A DNA stretch of 64,000 nt, from contig NZ_JADBEB010000001.1 of assembly GCF_014874095.1 (NCBI RefSeq), forward strand, positions 4,898,001 to 4,962,000, given 5' to 3'. Position 1 is the stretch's first letter. Every line of letters starts with the position of its first letter. This document shows, one piece after another, positions 43,243-52,569 of this stretch. Made by a program: the position numbers and the translations under genes. The stretch comes from Plantactinospora soyae (GTDB taxonomy: Bacteria > Actinomycetota > Actinomycetes > Mycobacteriales > Micromonosporaceae). A model generated the notes under the pieces. It saw only the letters and a list, made by a program, of their open reading frames with translations, ran no database searches and was not told the DNA's origin.

Positions 43243-45939
43243 CTACCGACGGCGCGGTTGCAGCCGCCGGGTCGGCTCCGCCTCGGTCGGGTCCGACGGC
43301 CACGGATGCCGGGGATAACGGCCGCGCAGTTCGGCCCGTACCTGGGGGTAGCCGGTCTGCCAGAAGGAGGCGAGATCGCGGGTCACCGCCACCGGGCGGC
43401 CGGCCGGGGAGAGCAGGTGCAGCAGGACCGGTACCCGCCCGTCGGCGATCCGGGGCACGTCCCGCCAGCCGAAGGTCTCCTGCAGTTTGACCGCGAGCAC
43501 CGGTGCGGCCGGGTCGGCGTAGTCCACCCGGTGCCGCGACCCGCTCGGCACGGCGAGCCGTTCCGGAGCCAACTCGTCCAGCCGGGCCGCCCGGGCCCAG
43601 GGCACCAGCCGGCGCAGCGCGGTCGGAACGTTGATCCGGGCCAGGTCGGCCCGGCGCCGGGCGTTCGACAACTCCGGCCCGAGCCACTCCTCGGCCCGGT
43701 CGAGCAACGCCGGGTCGCCGACGTCCGGCCACTCCTCGCCGAGCGCGTACCGGCAGAACGCCAGCCGGGCCCGCAACGCCAGCGCGTCCGGGGTCCAGGT
43801 CAGCAGGGACAGTCCGACCTGGCGCAGCCCGTCCAGTAGCGCGGCGGCGACCAGGGCCCGGTCCGGCTTCGCCAGTGGGCGGTCCACCAGGACGATCGCG
43901 CCCAGCCGCTCCACGTCGCGGGCCAGCACGTCGTCACCGGACCACGCGATCTCCTGCTCCCGGCGGAGCAGCGCGGCACCGGCCTCGCGGGCGGTGGCCT
44001 CGTCGATCACCGCGGCCTGCCGGATGGCCGCGCTGCGCCGCCCGGGTGCCCGGTCCGCGGTGGCGATCGCCAGCCATTCCGTCCCGGCCAGCCCGGACCC
44101 GGGCGGCAGGTCCGCCCCGGTGCCGCCGGCCATCAGGTACGCGCTGCCGCCGGGCTGCCGGAGCCGGGCCAGCCGTTCCGGGTACGCCAGCCCGACCAGC
44201 AGCCCGGCGGCCAGGTCGTCCGACAACTCCGGTTCGGCACCCCGACCGGCCCGTCCGGCGTCCTGTCGGCCGGCCCGCCCTGCGTCCTGTCGGCCGGCCC
44301 GTCCGGCGTCCTGTCGACCGGCCCGTCCGGCGTCCTGTCGGCCGGCCCGCCCGGCGTCCTGTCGGCCGGCCCGCCCAGCGTCCTGTCGACCGGGGCGTCC
44401 GGAGACGGCGTCCCGCCCGCCGTCCGGTGGGCCGGGGAGTTCGGCGAGATTGGCCCGGAGCCGGGTGACCTCGGTACGCCACCGGCCGGTGGCGGCGTCC
44501 GTACCGGAGCGCAGCCGGCGCCAGCCCGACACCAGGTCGTCGCCGGAGGTCGTCTCGGAGAGCACCGCCACCACCTCGGCCGCCCGGCGTGCGCCCAGCG
44601 GCCCGGCCCCGTCGAGCAGCGCCCGGGCCAGTCTCGGATGGGCGCCGAGCGCGGCGATGGCCCGGCCACGCCCACTCACCCGACCGTCGGGCTCGATCGC
44701 CCCGAGCGCGTCCAGGGTCTCCCGGGCCACCTGCATGGCGGCGTCCGGCGGCGCGTCCGGCAGCGCGAGGCCCGCCCCGTCCGGATGTCCCCAGCAGGCG
44801 AGTTGCAGGGCGAACGCGGTGAGGTCGGCGACCATGATCTCGGGTTCGGGCTGCGCGGGCAGCCGTTCGTGGTCCAGCGCCGACCAGCACCGGTAGACCC
44901 GCCCCGGTGCCTCGCGTCCGGCGCGTCCGGCGCGCTGCGTCGCCGCCGCCCGGGAGACCGGCACCGTCACCAGGGAACCCAGGCCCCGGGCCAGGTCGGT
45001 CCGGGCCACCCGGCTCAACCCGGCGTCCACCACCACCCGGACGCCCGGCACGGTCAGGCTGGTCTCCGCCACGGCGGTGGCGAGCACGATCCGGCGTCGG
45101 TCGACCGCCGGGCGCAGGGCGGCATCCTGCTCGGCGTTGGACTGCCGACCGTGCAGGCTGATCACGTCGACCGCCCCGGGCAACCCGGCCAGGCGGGCGG
45201 CGACACCGTTGATCTCCCCGGCGCCGGGGAGGAAGACCAGCAGGTCACCGTCCTGGTCCGCCAGTGCCCGCCGTACCGTGGCCGCCACGTGGTCGAGCAG
45301 TCGGGGATCGACCCGCAACCCGTGCGGCGGGGTCACCGGGCGGGACGGGGGAGCCCAGACCACGTCGACGGGGTGCGCCCGGCCCTCGGCCCGGAGTACG
45401 GGCGCCGGCCCGGCCGACCCGCCGAGCAGCGCGGCCAGCCGCTCCTCCTGCGCGGTCGCGGACATCACCAACAGCCGCAGTTCGGGGCGGAGCGCGGCCC
45501 GTACCTCGATCGTGAAGGCCAGCGCCAGGTCGGCGTCGAGTTGGCGCTCGTGCACCTCGTCGAGCAGCACCGCACCGGTACCGGCCAGTTCGGGATCGTG
45601 TTGCAGGCGCTGCACCAGCAGGCCGGTGGTGACCACCTCGATCCGGGTACGGGCACTGCTGCGGCGCTCACCCCGGACGGCGTACCCGACGGTGTCGCCG
45701 ACCCGTTCGCCGAGCAGGTCCGCCATCCGCCTGGCGGCGGCCCGGGCGGCGACCCGACGCGGTTGGGCGATGACGATCCGCCCGTCGACCTGGTCGGTCA
45801 GGGCCAGTGGGACCAGGGTGGTCTTGCCGGCGCCCGGTGGCGCGACCAGGACGGCGGCGCCGGACTCGCGTACCGCCCCGATCAGCGCGGGCAGGACGTG
45901 CTGGACCGGCAGGTCGGGGGCGGGTTCGGGCAGCGGCAC
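43243..45939 (-). CDS. hrpB: ATP-dependent helicase HrpB
   Basis: 898 residues. Walker A APPGAGKTTLVPLA, the DEVH box VLLDEVHERQLDADL, SATAQEERLAALLGG, and motif VI TQRAGRAGREAPG are present, and the C-terminal HrpB domain ends with SFWQTGYPQVRAELRGRYPR. Between about residues 515 and 570 is a run of six GRQDAGRA units encoded by a 24-base minisatellite, placed between the HA2-like region and the HrpB domain. Family members are RNA or DNA helicases of uncertain role. Second DEAH helicase in the window next to hrpA. Confidence 0.93.
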   Translation of the reverse strand: MPLPEPAPDLPVQHVLPALIGAVRESGAAVLVAPPGAGKTTLVPLALTDQVDGRIVIAQPRRVAARAAARRMADLLGERVGDTVGYAVRGERRSSARTRIEVVTTGLLVQRLQHDPELAGTGAVLLDEVHERQLDADLALAFTIEVRAALRPELRLLVMSATAQEERLAALLGGSAGPAPVLRAEGRAHPVDVVWAPPSRPVTPPHGLRVDPRLLDHVAATVRRALADQDGDLLVFLPGAGEINGVAARLAGLPGAVDVISLHGRQSNAEQDAALRPAVDRRRIVLATAVAETSLTVPGVRVVVDAGLSRVARTDLARGLGSLVTVPVSRAAATQRAGRAGREAPGRVYRCWSALDHERLPAQPEPEIMVADLTAFALQLACWGHPDGAGLALPDAPPDAAMQVARETLDALGAIEPDGRVSGRGRAIAALGAHPRLARALLDGAGPLGARRAAEVVAVLSETTSGDDLVSGWRRLRSGTDAATGRWRTEVTRLRANLAELPGPPDGGRDAVSGRPGRQDAGRAGRQDAGRAGRQDAGRAGRQDAGRAGRQDAGRAGRQDAGRAGRGAEPELSDDLAAGLLVGLAYPERLARLRQPGGSAYLMAGGTGADLPPGSGLAGTEWLAIATADRAPGRRSAAIRQAAVIDEATAREAGAALLRREQEIAWSGDDVLARDVERLGAIVLVDRPLAKPDRALVAAALLDGLRQVGLSLLTWTPDALALRARLAFCRYALGEEWPDVGDPALLDRAEEWLGPELSNARRRADLARINVPTALRRLVPWARAARLDELAPERLAVPSGSRHRVDYADPAAPVLAVKLQETFGWRDVPRIADGRVPVLLHLLSPAGRPVAVTRDLASFWQTGYPQVRAELRGRYPRHPWPSDPTEAEPTRRLQPRRR
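44246..44395. repeat. 24-bp in-frame minisatellite in hrpB
   Basis: Six tandem copies of a 24-base unit containing GGCGTCCTGTCGGCC (plus strand) with few changes, mainly at one or two sites (GGCC/GACC, GTCC/GCCC). It encodes the GRQDAGRA repeat. Multiples of three keep the frame in any copy number. Confidence 0.88.
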
Positions 45940-46054
45940 GCGGCCAGTGTCGCACCGGTGCTGCCGGTCGGTGCCCTCGGCCGCGACCGCTACGCCAAAG
46001 ATCCGGGCCCCGGCAACGGTGCCGGGACCCGGATCGCGGTGGCAGTGCGATGGC

Positions 46055-46906
46055 TCAGTACGTGTCGCCGAGCTGGCCGCGGAGTTTGGTGAGGGCGCGG
46101 GTGAGGAGTCGGCTGATGTGCATCTGGGAGACGCCGATCTGCTCGGCGATCTGGGACTGGGTGAGGTTGCCGTAGAAGCGGAGGGTGAGGATCTTCTGCT
46201 CGCGCTCGTCGAGGGTGGCCAGGGCGGGGCCGAGGGCGACCCGGAGTTCGGCGAGTTCGTATTCGCCGTCCTCGCCGCCGAGCATGTCGCCGAGTTCGGT
46301 GGCGCGTTCGCCGTCGCCGGTCGGGGTGGACAGGGAGACGGCGTTGTATGCGCGGGCGCCTTCGAGGCCTTCGAGGACCTCTTCCTCGGTGAGGTTGAGG
46401 TGGCGGGCGATGTCGGTGACGGTCGGGGACCGGCCGAGGGTCTGGAGCAGGTTGCTGTTGGCTTCGCTGATGGCGAGGCGGAGTTCCTGGAGTCGGCGGG
46501 GTACGCGGATGTCCCAGGTGCGGTCGCGGAAGTGTCGCTTGAGTTCGCCGATGATGGTCGGGATGGCGTAGCCGGCGAAGTCGACGCCGCGGGTGGGGTC
46601 GAATTTGTCGATGGCTTTGATGAGTCCGACGGCGGCGGTCTGGATGAGGTCGTCGGTGGGTTCGCCGCGTCCGCTGTAGCGGTGGGCGAGGTGGTTGGCC
46701 AGGGGGATCCAGGCTTCGATGGCCTTGGCGCGCAGGGCGGGTCGGGAGGGGTGCTGCGCGGGTAGTGCGGTCATGGCCAGGAGCAGGTCGGTGGCGCTGT
46801 CGGCGAGGGCGCCGGACTTGGCGGGGAACCGGGTGCGGGTCTCGACGGCGACGGTGGCCGGAGCCTCGGACTCGGTGGTGGCCCGGGTGGTGGTCGGTGC
46901 GGTCAT
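46055..46906 (-). CDS. RNA polymerase sigma factor of the SigB/SigF group
   Basis: 283 residues with region 2 (PLANHLAHRYSGRGEPTDDL, IQTAAVGLIKAIDKFDPTRG, DFAGYAIPTIIGELKRHFRD), region 3 (DIRVPRRLQELRLAISEANS, GRSPTVTDIARHLNLTEEE) and region 4 (LDEREQKILTLRFYGNLTQS, QIAEQIGVSQMHISRLLTRA). This is the stress/sporulation sigma type. No anti-sigma gene is adjacent. Its codons show slightly more T and G runs than the flanking genes. A 210-base AT-richer upstream region holds its promoter. Confidence 0.92.
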   Translation of the reverse strand: MTAPTTTRATTESEAPATVAVETRTRFPAKSGALADSATDLLLAMTALPAQHPSRPALRAKAIEAWIPLANHLAHRYSGRGEPTDDLIQTAAVGLIKAIDKFDPTRGVDFAGYAIPTIIGELKRHFRDRTWDIRVPRRLQELRLAISEANSNLLQTLGRSPTVTDIARHLNLTEEEVLEGLEGARAYNAVSLSTPTGDGERATELGDMLGGEDGEYELAELRVALGPALATLDEREQKILTLRFYGNLTQSQIAEQIGVSQMHISRLLTRALTKLRGQLGDTY

Positions 46907-47116
46907 GGTGGTCCTCCCTGCACGTGGTGGAAGTCGTGGTGGGGACGGTGTATGTCGAAATTCGTGGTGGTGTTCGTGGTGGTGGTAATCCGTTCAGGCA
47001 TCACCTTAGCCCGATCGTCCTGCCGAAAGCTAGCCGAACGGCTGATGTATAAAAGGGATAGAAACCCCATAAGCGGCAAATTTTTCCGAATTCCGGGGTT
47101 TGACTAGGCTCCGACC

Positions 47117-47728
47117 GTGAACTTCGGCACCCCAGCGCAGGGCCACACCGCACCGCACCGGGTCGCCGGACTGGTGCTCGCGGCCGGCGCCGGGCGCCGC
47201 TACGGCGGTCCCAAGGCACTGGTCCGGCTGGACGGGCAGTTGCTGGTCGAGCGGGCCGTGCGGCTCGCCCGGGACGGCGGCTGCGTACCCGTGGTCGTGG
47301 TGCTCGGCGCCGCCGCCCCGGTCGTCCGGAGCCGGGCCGACCTCGGCGACGCCCGGCCGGTGGAGAACCCGGACTGGTCGACCGGGATGGGTTCCTCGCT
47401 CCGGGCCGGGCTGGCGGCGCTGGCTGACACCGATGCGGTCGCCGCGCTCGTACTCCTGGTCGACATGCCCGGCATCACCGCCGAGGCGGTACGGCGACTG
47501 GTCGCCCTCGCCGCACCGGACCGGCTCGCCACGGCCGGCTACGGAACCCGGCGTGGCCACCCCGTGCTGCTCGGCCGGACCCACTGGACGGAGGTGTCGG
47601 CCTCGGCCGTCGGGGACGTGGGTGCCCGGCCGTACCTGCGTCGGAACGCGGCGCGGCTGGAGGTCGTACCCTGCGACGACGTCGCGGACGATGCCGACCT
47701 GGACACCCCGTCCGGTACCGCCTCCTGA
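47117..47728 (+). CDS. MobA-like nucleotidyltransferase
   Basis: 203 residues with the NTP-transferase signature LVLAAGAGRRYGGPKALVRL near residue 20, GMGSSLRAGLAAL, and LVLLVDMPGITAEAVRRLV (metal Asp in VDMP). It belongs to the MobA/MocA group that attaches a nucleotide to molybdopterin or another small molecule. No molybdenum genes are adjacent, so the substrate stays open. It is divergent from the sigma factor. Confidence 0.85.
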   Translation: MNFGTPAQGHTAPHRVAGLVLAAGAGRRYGGPKALVRLDGQLLVERAVRLARDGGCVPVVVVLGAAAPVVRSRADLGDARPVENPDWSTGMGSSLRAGLAALADTDAVAALVLLVDMPGITAEAVRRLVALAAPDRLATAGYGTRRGHPVLLGRTHWTEVSASAVGDVGARPYLRRNAARLEVVPCDDVADDADLDTPSGTAS

Positions 47729-47909
47729 CGGGCCCCGCCGCACCGACCCGACACCGCGGCGTCGTACCGCCCCGGCCGGGCCGGCGCCCGGCGGGTTGAT
47801 CCACTCCTCGACGCGCCGACGGGGTGGAGGAAGCTGTCAACTTTCTGTCTTGTCTCCCGACTGTGCCGGCCGTAGCGTCGCGGCTACCGCGGATGTGACG
47901 GAGGACCTG

Positions 47910-48572
47910 GTGAGCCAGCTTGTCCCGCCCCAGCTGGTCGTGCAGTGTCGGATGCTGCACTTCGGTTGGATTCCGGCCGATCCCGAGGCGGTGGCGACGC
48001 TGGTGCCGAGCGGGCTGCGGCCGCTGGCGAACCGACAGGTCTTCATGCACCAGTACGTCGTGGACGACGCCGCCCAGACCTCCGGGCTCGACACCTTCTC
48101 GGCGACCTGCCTCGGCCCCGAACTGGACGAGGCCGACGCCTCGGAGCCGTCGGGACACAGCCGCTGGTACGCCCAGCACATCAGCTCCAGCCCGGCGGTA
48201 CGGGCCGGGGTGGCGGCCCGTGGCGCGCCGGTCGGTACCGGTCGGACCTCGATCGAGATCGACGGCCGGACCCTGGTCGCGGTCACCGAGGTCGACGGTG
48301 TCGAGCTGATCCGCACCACCGCCCGGATCGGCCTCACCAGCAGGCGGATCCTGCGCGGCCACATGCGCTACGTGGGCGTGGTCGCCGGTCGACAGACCGC
48401 CGTCAGCTACCCGTACGTCTTCGAGCCGGTCACCCCGTTCGAGGTCGAGTCGCTGGAGTTCCTGGCACCGGAGCACCCCGTCTTCGCGCTTCGGCCGGCC
48501 AATCCGTTGGAGTTGCTGTGGGGCTTCTACTCGCCACGCTCGTCGTTCGCGTTCCCCGGCAGCGAATGCTGA
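47910..48572 (+). CDS. DUF2071 / acetoacetate-decarboxylase-like protein
   Basis: 220 residues: VVQCRMLHFGWIPADPEAVA, TLVPSGLRPLANRQVFMHQY, VGTGRTSIEIDGRTLVAVTE and VESLEFLAPEHPVFALRPAN. The fold resembles the YqjF/acetoacetate decarboxylase barrel (DUF2071), but no catalytic Lys is evident. GTG 47910 is preceded by GGAGG at five bases; GTG 47895 is an alternative. A 9-base tandem repeat lies between its stop and the next gene. Confidence 0.65.
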   Translation: MSQLVPPQLVVQCRMLHFGWIPADPEAVATLVPSGLRPLANRQVFMHQYVVDDAAQTSGLDTFSATCLGPELDEADASEPSGHSRWYAQHISSSPAVRAGVAARGAPVGTGRTSIEIDGRTLVAVTEVDGVELIRTTARIGLTSRRILRGHMRYVGVVAGRQTAVSYPYVFEPVTPFEVESLEFLAPEHPVFALRPANPLELLWGFYSPRSSFAFPGSEC

Positions 48573-48577
48573 TCCCC

Positions 48578-48622
48578 GTACCGGACGTACCGGACGTACC
48601 AGACGTGCCGGACGTGCCGGAC
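48578..48622. repeat. 9-bp tandem repeat, five copies
   Basis: GTACCGGAC, GTACCGGAC, GTACCAGAC, GTGCCGGAC, GTGCCGGAC follow one another directly after a gene stop. The array would encode Val-Pro-Asp repeats in a frame that belongs to neither neighbour, so it is non-coding here. Confidence 0.85.
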
Positions 48623-48648
48623 GGGCTGCGGTCGCCGGTCGGACGACC

Positions 48649-49770
48649 ATGACGGCGTCGGCCGAGCTGCGCCGCCGGTACGTCGAGGAACTGGTCGGCG
48701 ACGGGCTGATCTCCGACCCGGACGTGGTACGGGCGTTCGGCGTGGTGCCGCGTGAGGAGTTCGTCGGCTCCGGCTTCCACGCCGGTGGCGATCGCTGGGC
48801 CGGACCCACCGATCCCGACTTCCTGACCATGGTCTACCGCAACCATCCGTTGGTGACGAAGATCGTCGACGGCGTACCCGTCAGCTCGTCGAGTCAGCCG
48901 TCGCTGATGGCCGCCATGATCGAGGGGCTCGGTCTGCGCCCCGGGACGAGGGTGCTGGAGATCGGCGTCGGCACCGGCTACAACGCGGCGCTGATGGCGA
49001 CGATGGGTGCCCGGGTGACGGCGGTCGACATCGCGCCGGACGTGGTCGACCGGGCCAGGGCGGCACTGGCCCGGGTCGGGCTGGCGGACGTCGTCGACGT
49101 ACGGCTCGGCGACGGGTATCTCGGCGAGCCCGCGAACGCCCCGTACGACGGGGTGATCGTCACCGTCGGGCTGACCGGGGTGTCGCCACGCTGGCTGGAC
49201 CAACTCGCTCCGGGCGGCTTCGTGCTCGCACCGGTCGAGCACGCCGGCAACCATCCGGTGCTGCGGGTCCGGCCCGGCGGGTCGGGGGTGGGCGAGGCGC
49301 GGGGACTGCTGCGCGCCGGGTTCATGTCCGCGGCCGGACCGCTGGCCGCCCGTTATCCCGAGGCGTTCCCCGAGCCCCGGCGGGCCGGCGAGTTCCCCGA
49401 GCCGACGGTGTGGCATCCGGCCCGCTGGCGGACCCCGCTGGACGTCTTCCGCTACCACGACCTGTGGTTCGCGGTCGGGGCCTGGGACCGGCGGGCGACC
49501 TTCGCGGCCGGTCCGGCCGGTGGCTGGGGCGGGCCGGGCGGATGCGTACTGCTGGACGAGGTGAACGGCGGCGGCGCCGGCCTCCTCGCCGACGGGTCGG
49601 TACGGGCGGCGGGACCCCAGGCCGGCCGGTACGCGGCGGAGGTGCTCGCGCTGCGGGACCGGTGGGTGGCGCGGGGGCGGCCGGAGATCTCCGCCTGGTC
49701 GGCCCGGCTGATCCCGGCCGGCGATCCGGACCGGCCGATCCTGGTGCCGACCGGTTGGATCCAGTGCTGA
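48649..49770 (+). CDS. Protein-L-isoaspartate O-methyltransferase-like protein
   Basis: 373 residues. The PIMT half has VVPREEFVGSGFHAGGDRWA, PVSSSSQPSLMAAMIEGLGL, SAM motif EIGVGTGYNAALMATMGARV and LDQLAPGGFVLAPVEHAGN. The C-terminal 170 residues carry HPARWRTPLDVFRYHDLWFA and extend the usual 210-residue enzyme, as in actinobacterial PIMT-like proteins tied to peptide modification or repair. No lanthipeptide precursor is seen nearby. It may repair isoaspartate or modify another target. Confidence 0.85.
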   Translation: MTASAELRRRYVEELVGDGLISDPDVVRAFGVVPREEFVGSGFHAGGDRWAGPTDPDFLTMVYRNHPLVTKIVDGVPVSSSSQPSLMAAMIEGLGLRPGTRVLEIGVGTGYNAALMATMGARVTAVDIAPDVVDRARAALARVGLADVVDVRLGDGYLGEPANAPYDGVIVTVGLTGVSPRWLDQLAPGGFVLAPVEHAGNHPVLRVRPGGSGVGEARGLLRAGFMSAAGPLAARYPEAFPEPRRAGEFPEPTVWHPARWRTPLDVFRYHDLWFAVGAWDRRATFAAGPAGGWGGPGGCVLLDEVNGGGAGLLADGSVRAAGPQAGRYAAEVLALRDRWVARGRPEISAWSARLIPAGDPDRPILVPTGWIQC

Positions 49771-50230
49771 GCCGTTTCCGACCGCTCCCGTCGACGTCGT
49801 CCCGACCGCTGTCCCGTCGACCTCTTCACGGCCGCTGTCCGTAACGGTTTCACCCGACTCGTCACGGACGTCCCACCGGCACCGGCCACCCCACCGGTCG
49901 TCTTCCGCCGCGTCCACCGGCCCGGGGTGGGTCGGGGCAGACTATCGGTGGTCGACCGGCTCCGCCGGGTTTCTGATCCGCCAGATCGGCAACTCCCATG
50001 CTGGTTGCCCCGTGCGCGTGCGGCTTGGTCCGTACCCGTGCGGCGCGGGACGTGATCGTGCACGCCCCCGGCAACCCGGCGGGCCGCCGAGGGTGATCCC
50101 GCCGTAGGGCGACAGGTGAGGCGTTTCCCGCGAATCCCCGTGTCACCGGTCATCGGGGATACACCGCGAATCCGGTACGTCGGCATGGTCGTCCGACCGT
50201 CCGTAACGGTAACGACCAGGGGAGGACAGC
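49771..50230. other. 460-base intergenic stretch
   Basis: No frame here looks coding. The one structured signal is the 11-mer TCCGTAACGGT, found at 49838-49848 and 50200-50210; the second copy is 20 bases before the small membrane gene and contains the dyad CCGT-A-ACGG. The rest is GC-rich with no clear element. Confidence 0.5.
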
Positions 50231-50365
50231 ATGTCCAGCGAGATCATGGACGCCGAACCGGACCAGCCTGACCAGGCAGCGGTCGAGAGCGAACGCGGAG
50301 CCCTGGTCGCGGTGTTGGTGATGGTCCTGCTCGGGGTGGCCGGCATTTTCGCCGTCTCCACGTGA
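50231..50365 (+). CDS. Small single-pass membrane protein (44 aa)
   Basis: ATG 50231 follows GGGGAGG at a good distance. The 44-residue product has an acidic N-terminus (SSEIMDAEPDQPDQAAVESE) and one C-terminal membrane helix (ALVAVLVMVLLGVAGIFAVS). Function is unknown. A repeated TCCGTAACGGT lies just upstream, possibly part of its promoter. Confidence 0.72.
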   Translation: MSSEIMDAEPDQPDQAAVESERGALVAVLVMVLLGVAGIFAVST

Positions 50366-50482
50366 CAGCGTCCGATCTCCAGCCGTAGGTGTGTGGACCC
50401 GCTGGCTGACAACGGCCGGCGGGTCCGAACGTTCTCCGGTCGGGGCGGAGGAGCCGACCCGGGGCGGGGGAGCCCCGTCCGG

Positions 50483-51814
50483 TCAGGAACCGACCCTGGC
50501 CTCGTCGGCCGGGCGACTTGTTTCCACAGTGCCGGTGGGCCCGGCGGCGACAGCGTCGGCGGATCCCGTCGCCCGGATCGATCGTGCCGAGCGGATCGCG
50601 GAAAGCGCGGCGCCGAGACAGAGGGTCGCGGCGATGGCCAGCGGCAGTCGGCGGTCCAGTAGCACGAGGGCGGCGCCCAGCGGGGTGGCGATCGCGATCG
50701 GCGCGAAGAGCAGCGTACTGGCGGTCCCCGCCACCCGGCCGAGCAGCGCCTCCGGGGTGCGGGACTGCACCGCCGTCATCGCGGCCACCAGCGTCCAGGG
50801 CAGGCCGATTCCGATCACGAAGGAGCTGCCGACCACCACCGGCCACCAGGGGACGCCCCACCCGGTGGCGCCGAGTGCCACGAGTACGGCGCCGAGGATG
50901 CCGACCGCGCGGGTACCCCGTACCCGTAACAGCCGGCCGACGATCAGACCGCCCAGGATGGATCCGGCACCCTGGGCCGAGGAGAGTACGCCGAGGAACG
51001 TGGCCGGCCGGTGCAGGTCCTCGACGACGACCGAGTAGAGGGCGGCGGTGGTCAGCCCGGACATCGCGATGGTGATCGAGCCGAGCAGGACGGTGATCCG
51101 CAACTCGGGACGCGCCCAGAGGAAGCGGATGCCCACCAGGAACCGTCCGGCCGACCGCTCCGGTGGCCCCGGTTCGGTCGGTGCAGTCGAGGGCTGGTCC
51201 GCAACGCCGGCTCCCGGAGCGGCGGCTGCCGGAACGGATGGCCGGAGGCGGATCAGCAGGTACAGCCCGGCGGCGGCGGTCAGCGTGCCGACGGTCAGCA
51301 GGGCGACCGAGTGCCCACCCCACCAGCCGAAGAGCCCGGCCCCGACCAGTGGCGCGATGAGCTTCACCCCTTCCTGGGCGCTCATCCGCAGCCCGTTCAC
51401 GCCACCGAGCACCTCGGGCGGAAGTGCGGCGGGCAGCAGGGCGGCCTCGCCGGCGTCGATCAGGACGAAGCTGACCCCGTAGCCGAGCATCACGGCGTAG
51501 ATGAGCCAGGTCTGATCCTCCGTGTGGACCGTGAGCAGGGACAGCACGGCACCGGCGGTGAGCAGGTGGGTCCAGACGATCAGCGGGCGGCGGGGGAACC
51601 GGTCGACGAGGACCCCGAGCACCGGCCCGAGCAGCGTCGGGACGAAGAAGCAGAATCCGGTGAGCGCCGCCAGGCTGCTGGATCCGGTGAGGTCCAGCAC
51701 CCATATCCCGGTGGCCAGGGACATGACGGTTCCGCCGAATCCCGAGAGTAGGGAGATCGCGACGAACAGGGCCGTGTTCCGGCGGGGTGACACCGCTGGT
51801 CGTACTGGGCGCAC
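50483..51814 (-). CDS. MFS transporter (macrolide-efflux-like)
   Basis: 443 residues with about 12 membrane segments: FVAISLLSGFGGTVMSLATG, ALTGFCFFVPTLLGPVLGVL, then DRFPRRPLIVWTHLLTAGAV with the family loop 2-3 basic motif and a central GVNGLRMSAQEGVKLIAPLV. It belongs to the MFS_3/MefA-like exporter group, so export of an antibiotic or metabolite is likely. The cargo is unknown. The HTH gene at 51904 is upstream on the same strand and may control it. Confidence 0.87.
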   Translation of the reverse strand: MRPVRPAVSPRRNTALFVAISLLSGFGGTVMSLATGIWVLDLTGSSSLAALTGFCFFVPTLLGPVLGVLVDRFPRRPLIVWTHLLTAGAVLSLLTVHTEDQTWLIYAVMLGYGVSFVLIDAGEAALLPAALPPEVLGGVNGLRMSAQEGVKLIAPLVGAGLFGWWGGHSVALLTVGTLTAAAGLYLLIRLRPSVPAAAAPGAGVADQPSTAPTEPGPPERSAGRFLVGIRFLWARPELRITVLLGSITIAMSGLTTAALYSVVVEDLHRPATFLGVLSSAQGAGSILGGLIVGRLLRVRGTRAVGILGAVLVALGATGWGVPWWPVVVGSSFVIGIGLPWTLVAAMTAVQSRTPEALLGRVAGTASTLLFAPIAIATPLGAALVLLDRRLPLAIAATLCLGAALSAIRSARSIRATGSADAVAAGPTGTVETSRPADEARVGS

Positions 51815-51903
51815 GTCTGCCCTCCCGAAGACTTGAGCCGCAATGACTCACATCCTCGGGTTGATCGACGGTGGATGTCAACCGGAACTTCAGTCGGTCG
51901 GGC

Positions 51904-52539
51904 TCAAGGCGCCTCCACCGTCGGGCTGGGGGTCGCCGCCAGGATCGCCCGCCGAAGTCGGTCCAGTGCGGACGGCAGTGGCGGCGGCAGCCGCTCCACA
52001 GGCACCGAGCCGAGGTCGTCAACGGCCTGCGTGGCCAGGGCGAACAATGCGCCGGGCTCGGCCGAGGCGGCCAGGGCGAGGGTGGTCCGGGCGAGTCCGG
52101 CCCGGGGATGCCGGCCAGCCAGGTCCGGGTCCGCAGCCAACTGCCGGTGTACGGCGAAGACCGTCGCCCGGAGCCGACCGATCTCCGGCCCGTACCGGCT
52201 GTCAATGGATCGTTGACGCTTCCGGTCGGTGCGTACCCGTTCCGGATCCCGGTCGGTGTCGCCGGAGAGCCGCAGCCAGCGCTGTTCGGCGGCCTGCCGA
52301 CTGCCCAGCCCCAGCGACGTGGCGATCTGCGCCCAGCTCGCCCGCTGCTCCCGGGCGGACTCGAGAAGCTGGCGCTCGGCGTCGTCGAGGCTTCTGCGGA
52401 GCGCGCCGAGCAGGTGCAGTGCCGCCAGTGGCTCCGTCCGCTCGGCATCCGTCCCGTAGGCGGCGGCCAGTACGACCGCATGATCGGCGAGCGACTGCCA
52501 CTGCGTCGCCGCCTCATCGGGCTGGTCACCGTGTCGCAT
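51904..52539 (-). CDS. HTH-domain protein (211 aa), putative regulator
   Basis: From ATG 52539. LHLLGALRRSLDDAERQLLE is followed by a sigma-like helix-turn-helix: QRASWAQIATSLGLGSRQAA, EQRWLRLSGD. The C-terminal half is Ala/Leu-rich and helical with no known domain. Upstream lies GTCAAC-GATTA-GTTGAC (52570-52586), and a related GTCAAT-GGATC-GTTGAC sits inside its coding region (52201-52217), so it may regulate itself. The MFS gene downstream is its likely target. Confidence 0.72.
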   Translation of the reverse strand: MRHGDQPDEAATQWQSLADHAVVLAAAYGTDAERTEPLAALHLLGALRRSLDDAERQLLESAREQRASWAQIATSLGLGSRQAAEQRWLRLSGDTDRDPERVRTDRKRQRSIDSRYGPEIGRLRATVFAVHRQLAADPDLAGRHPRAGLARTTLALAASAEPGALFALATQAVDDLGSVPVERLPPPLPSALDRLRRAILAATPSPTVEAP

Positions 52540-52569
52540 CCGGTCATCGTGCCGGCCACGAGAAGGCGT

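Noticed and set aside
44246-44395. Possible CRISPR-like array
   Set aside because: The repeats are directly adjacent 24-mers with no spacers, in frame inside hrpB, so this is a coding minisatellite.
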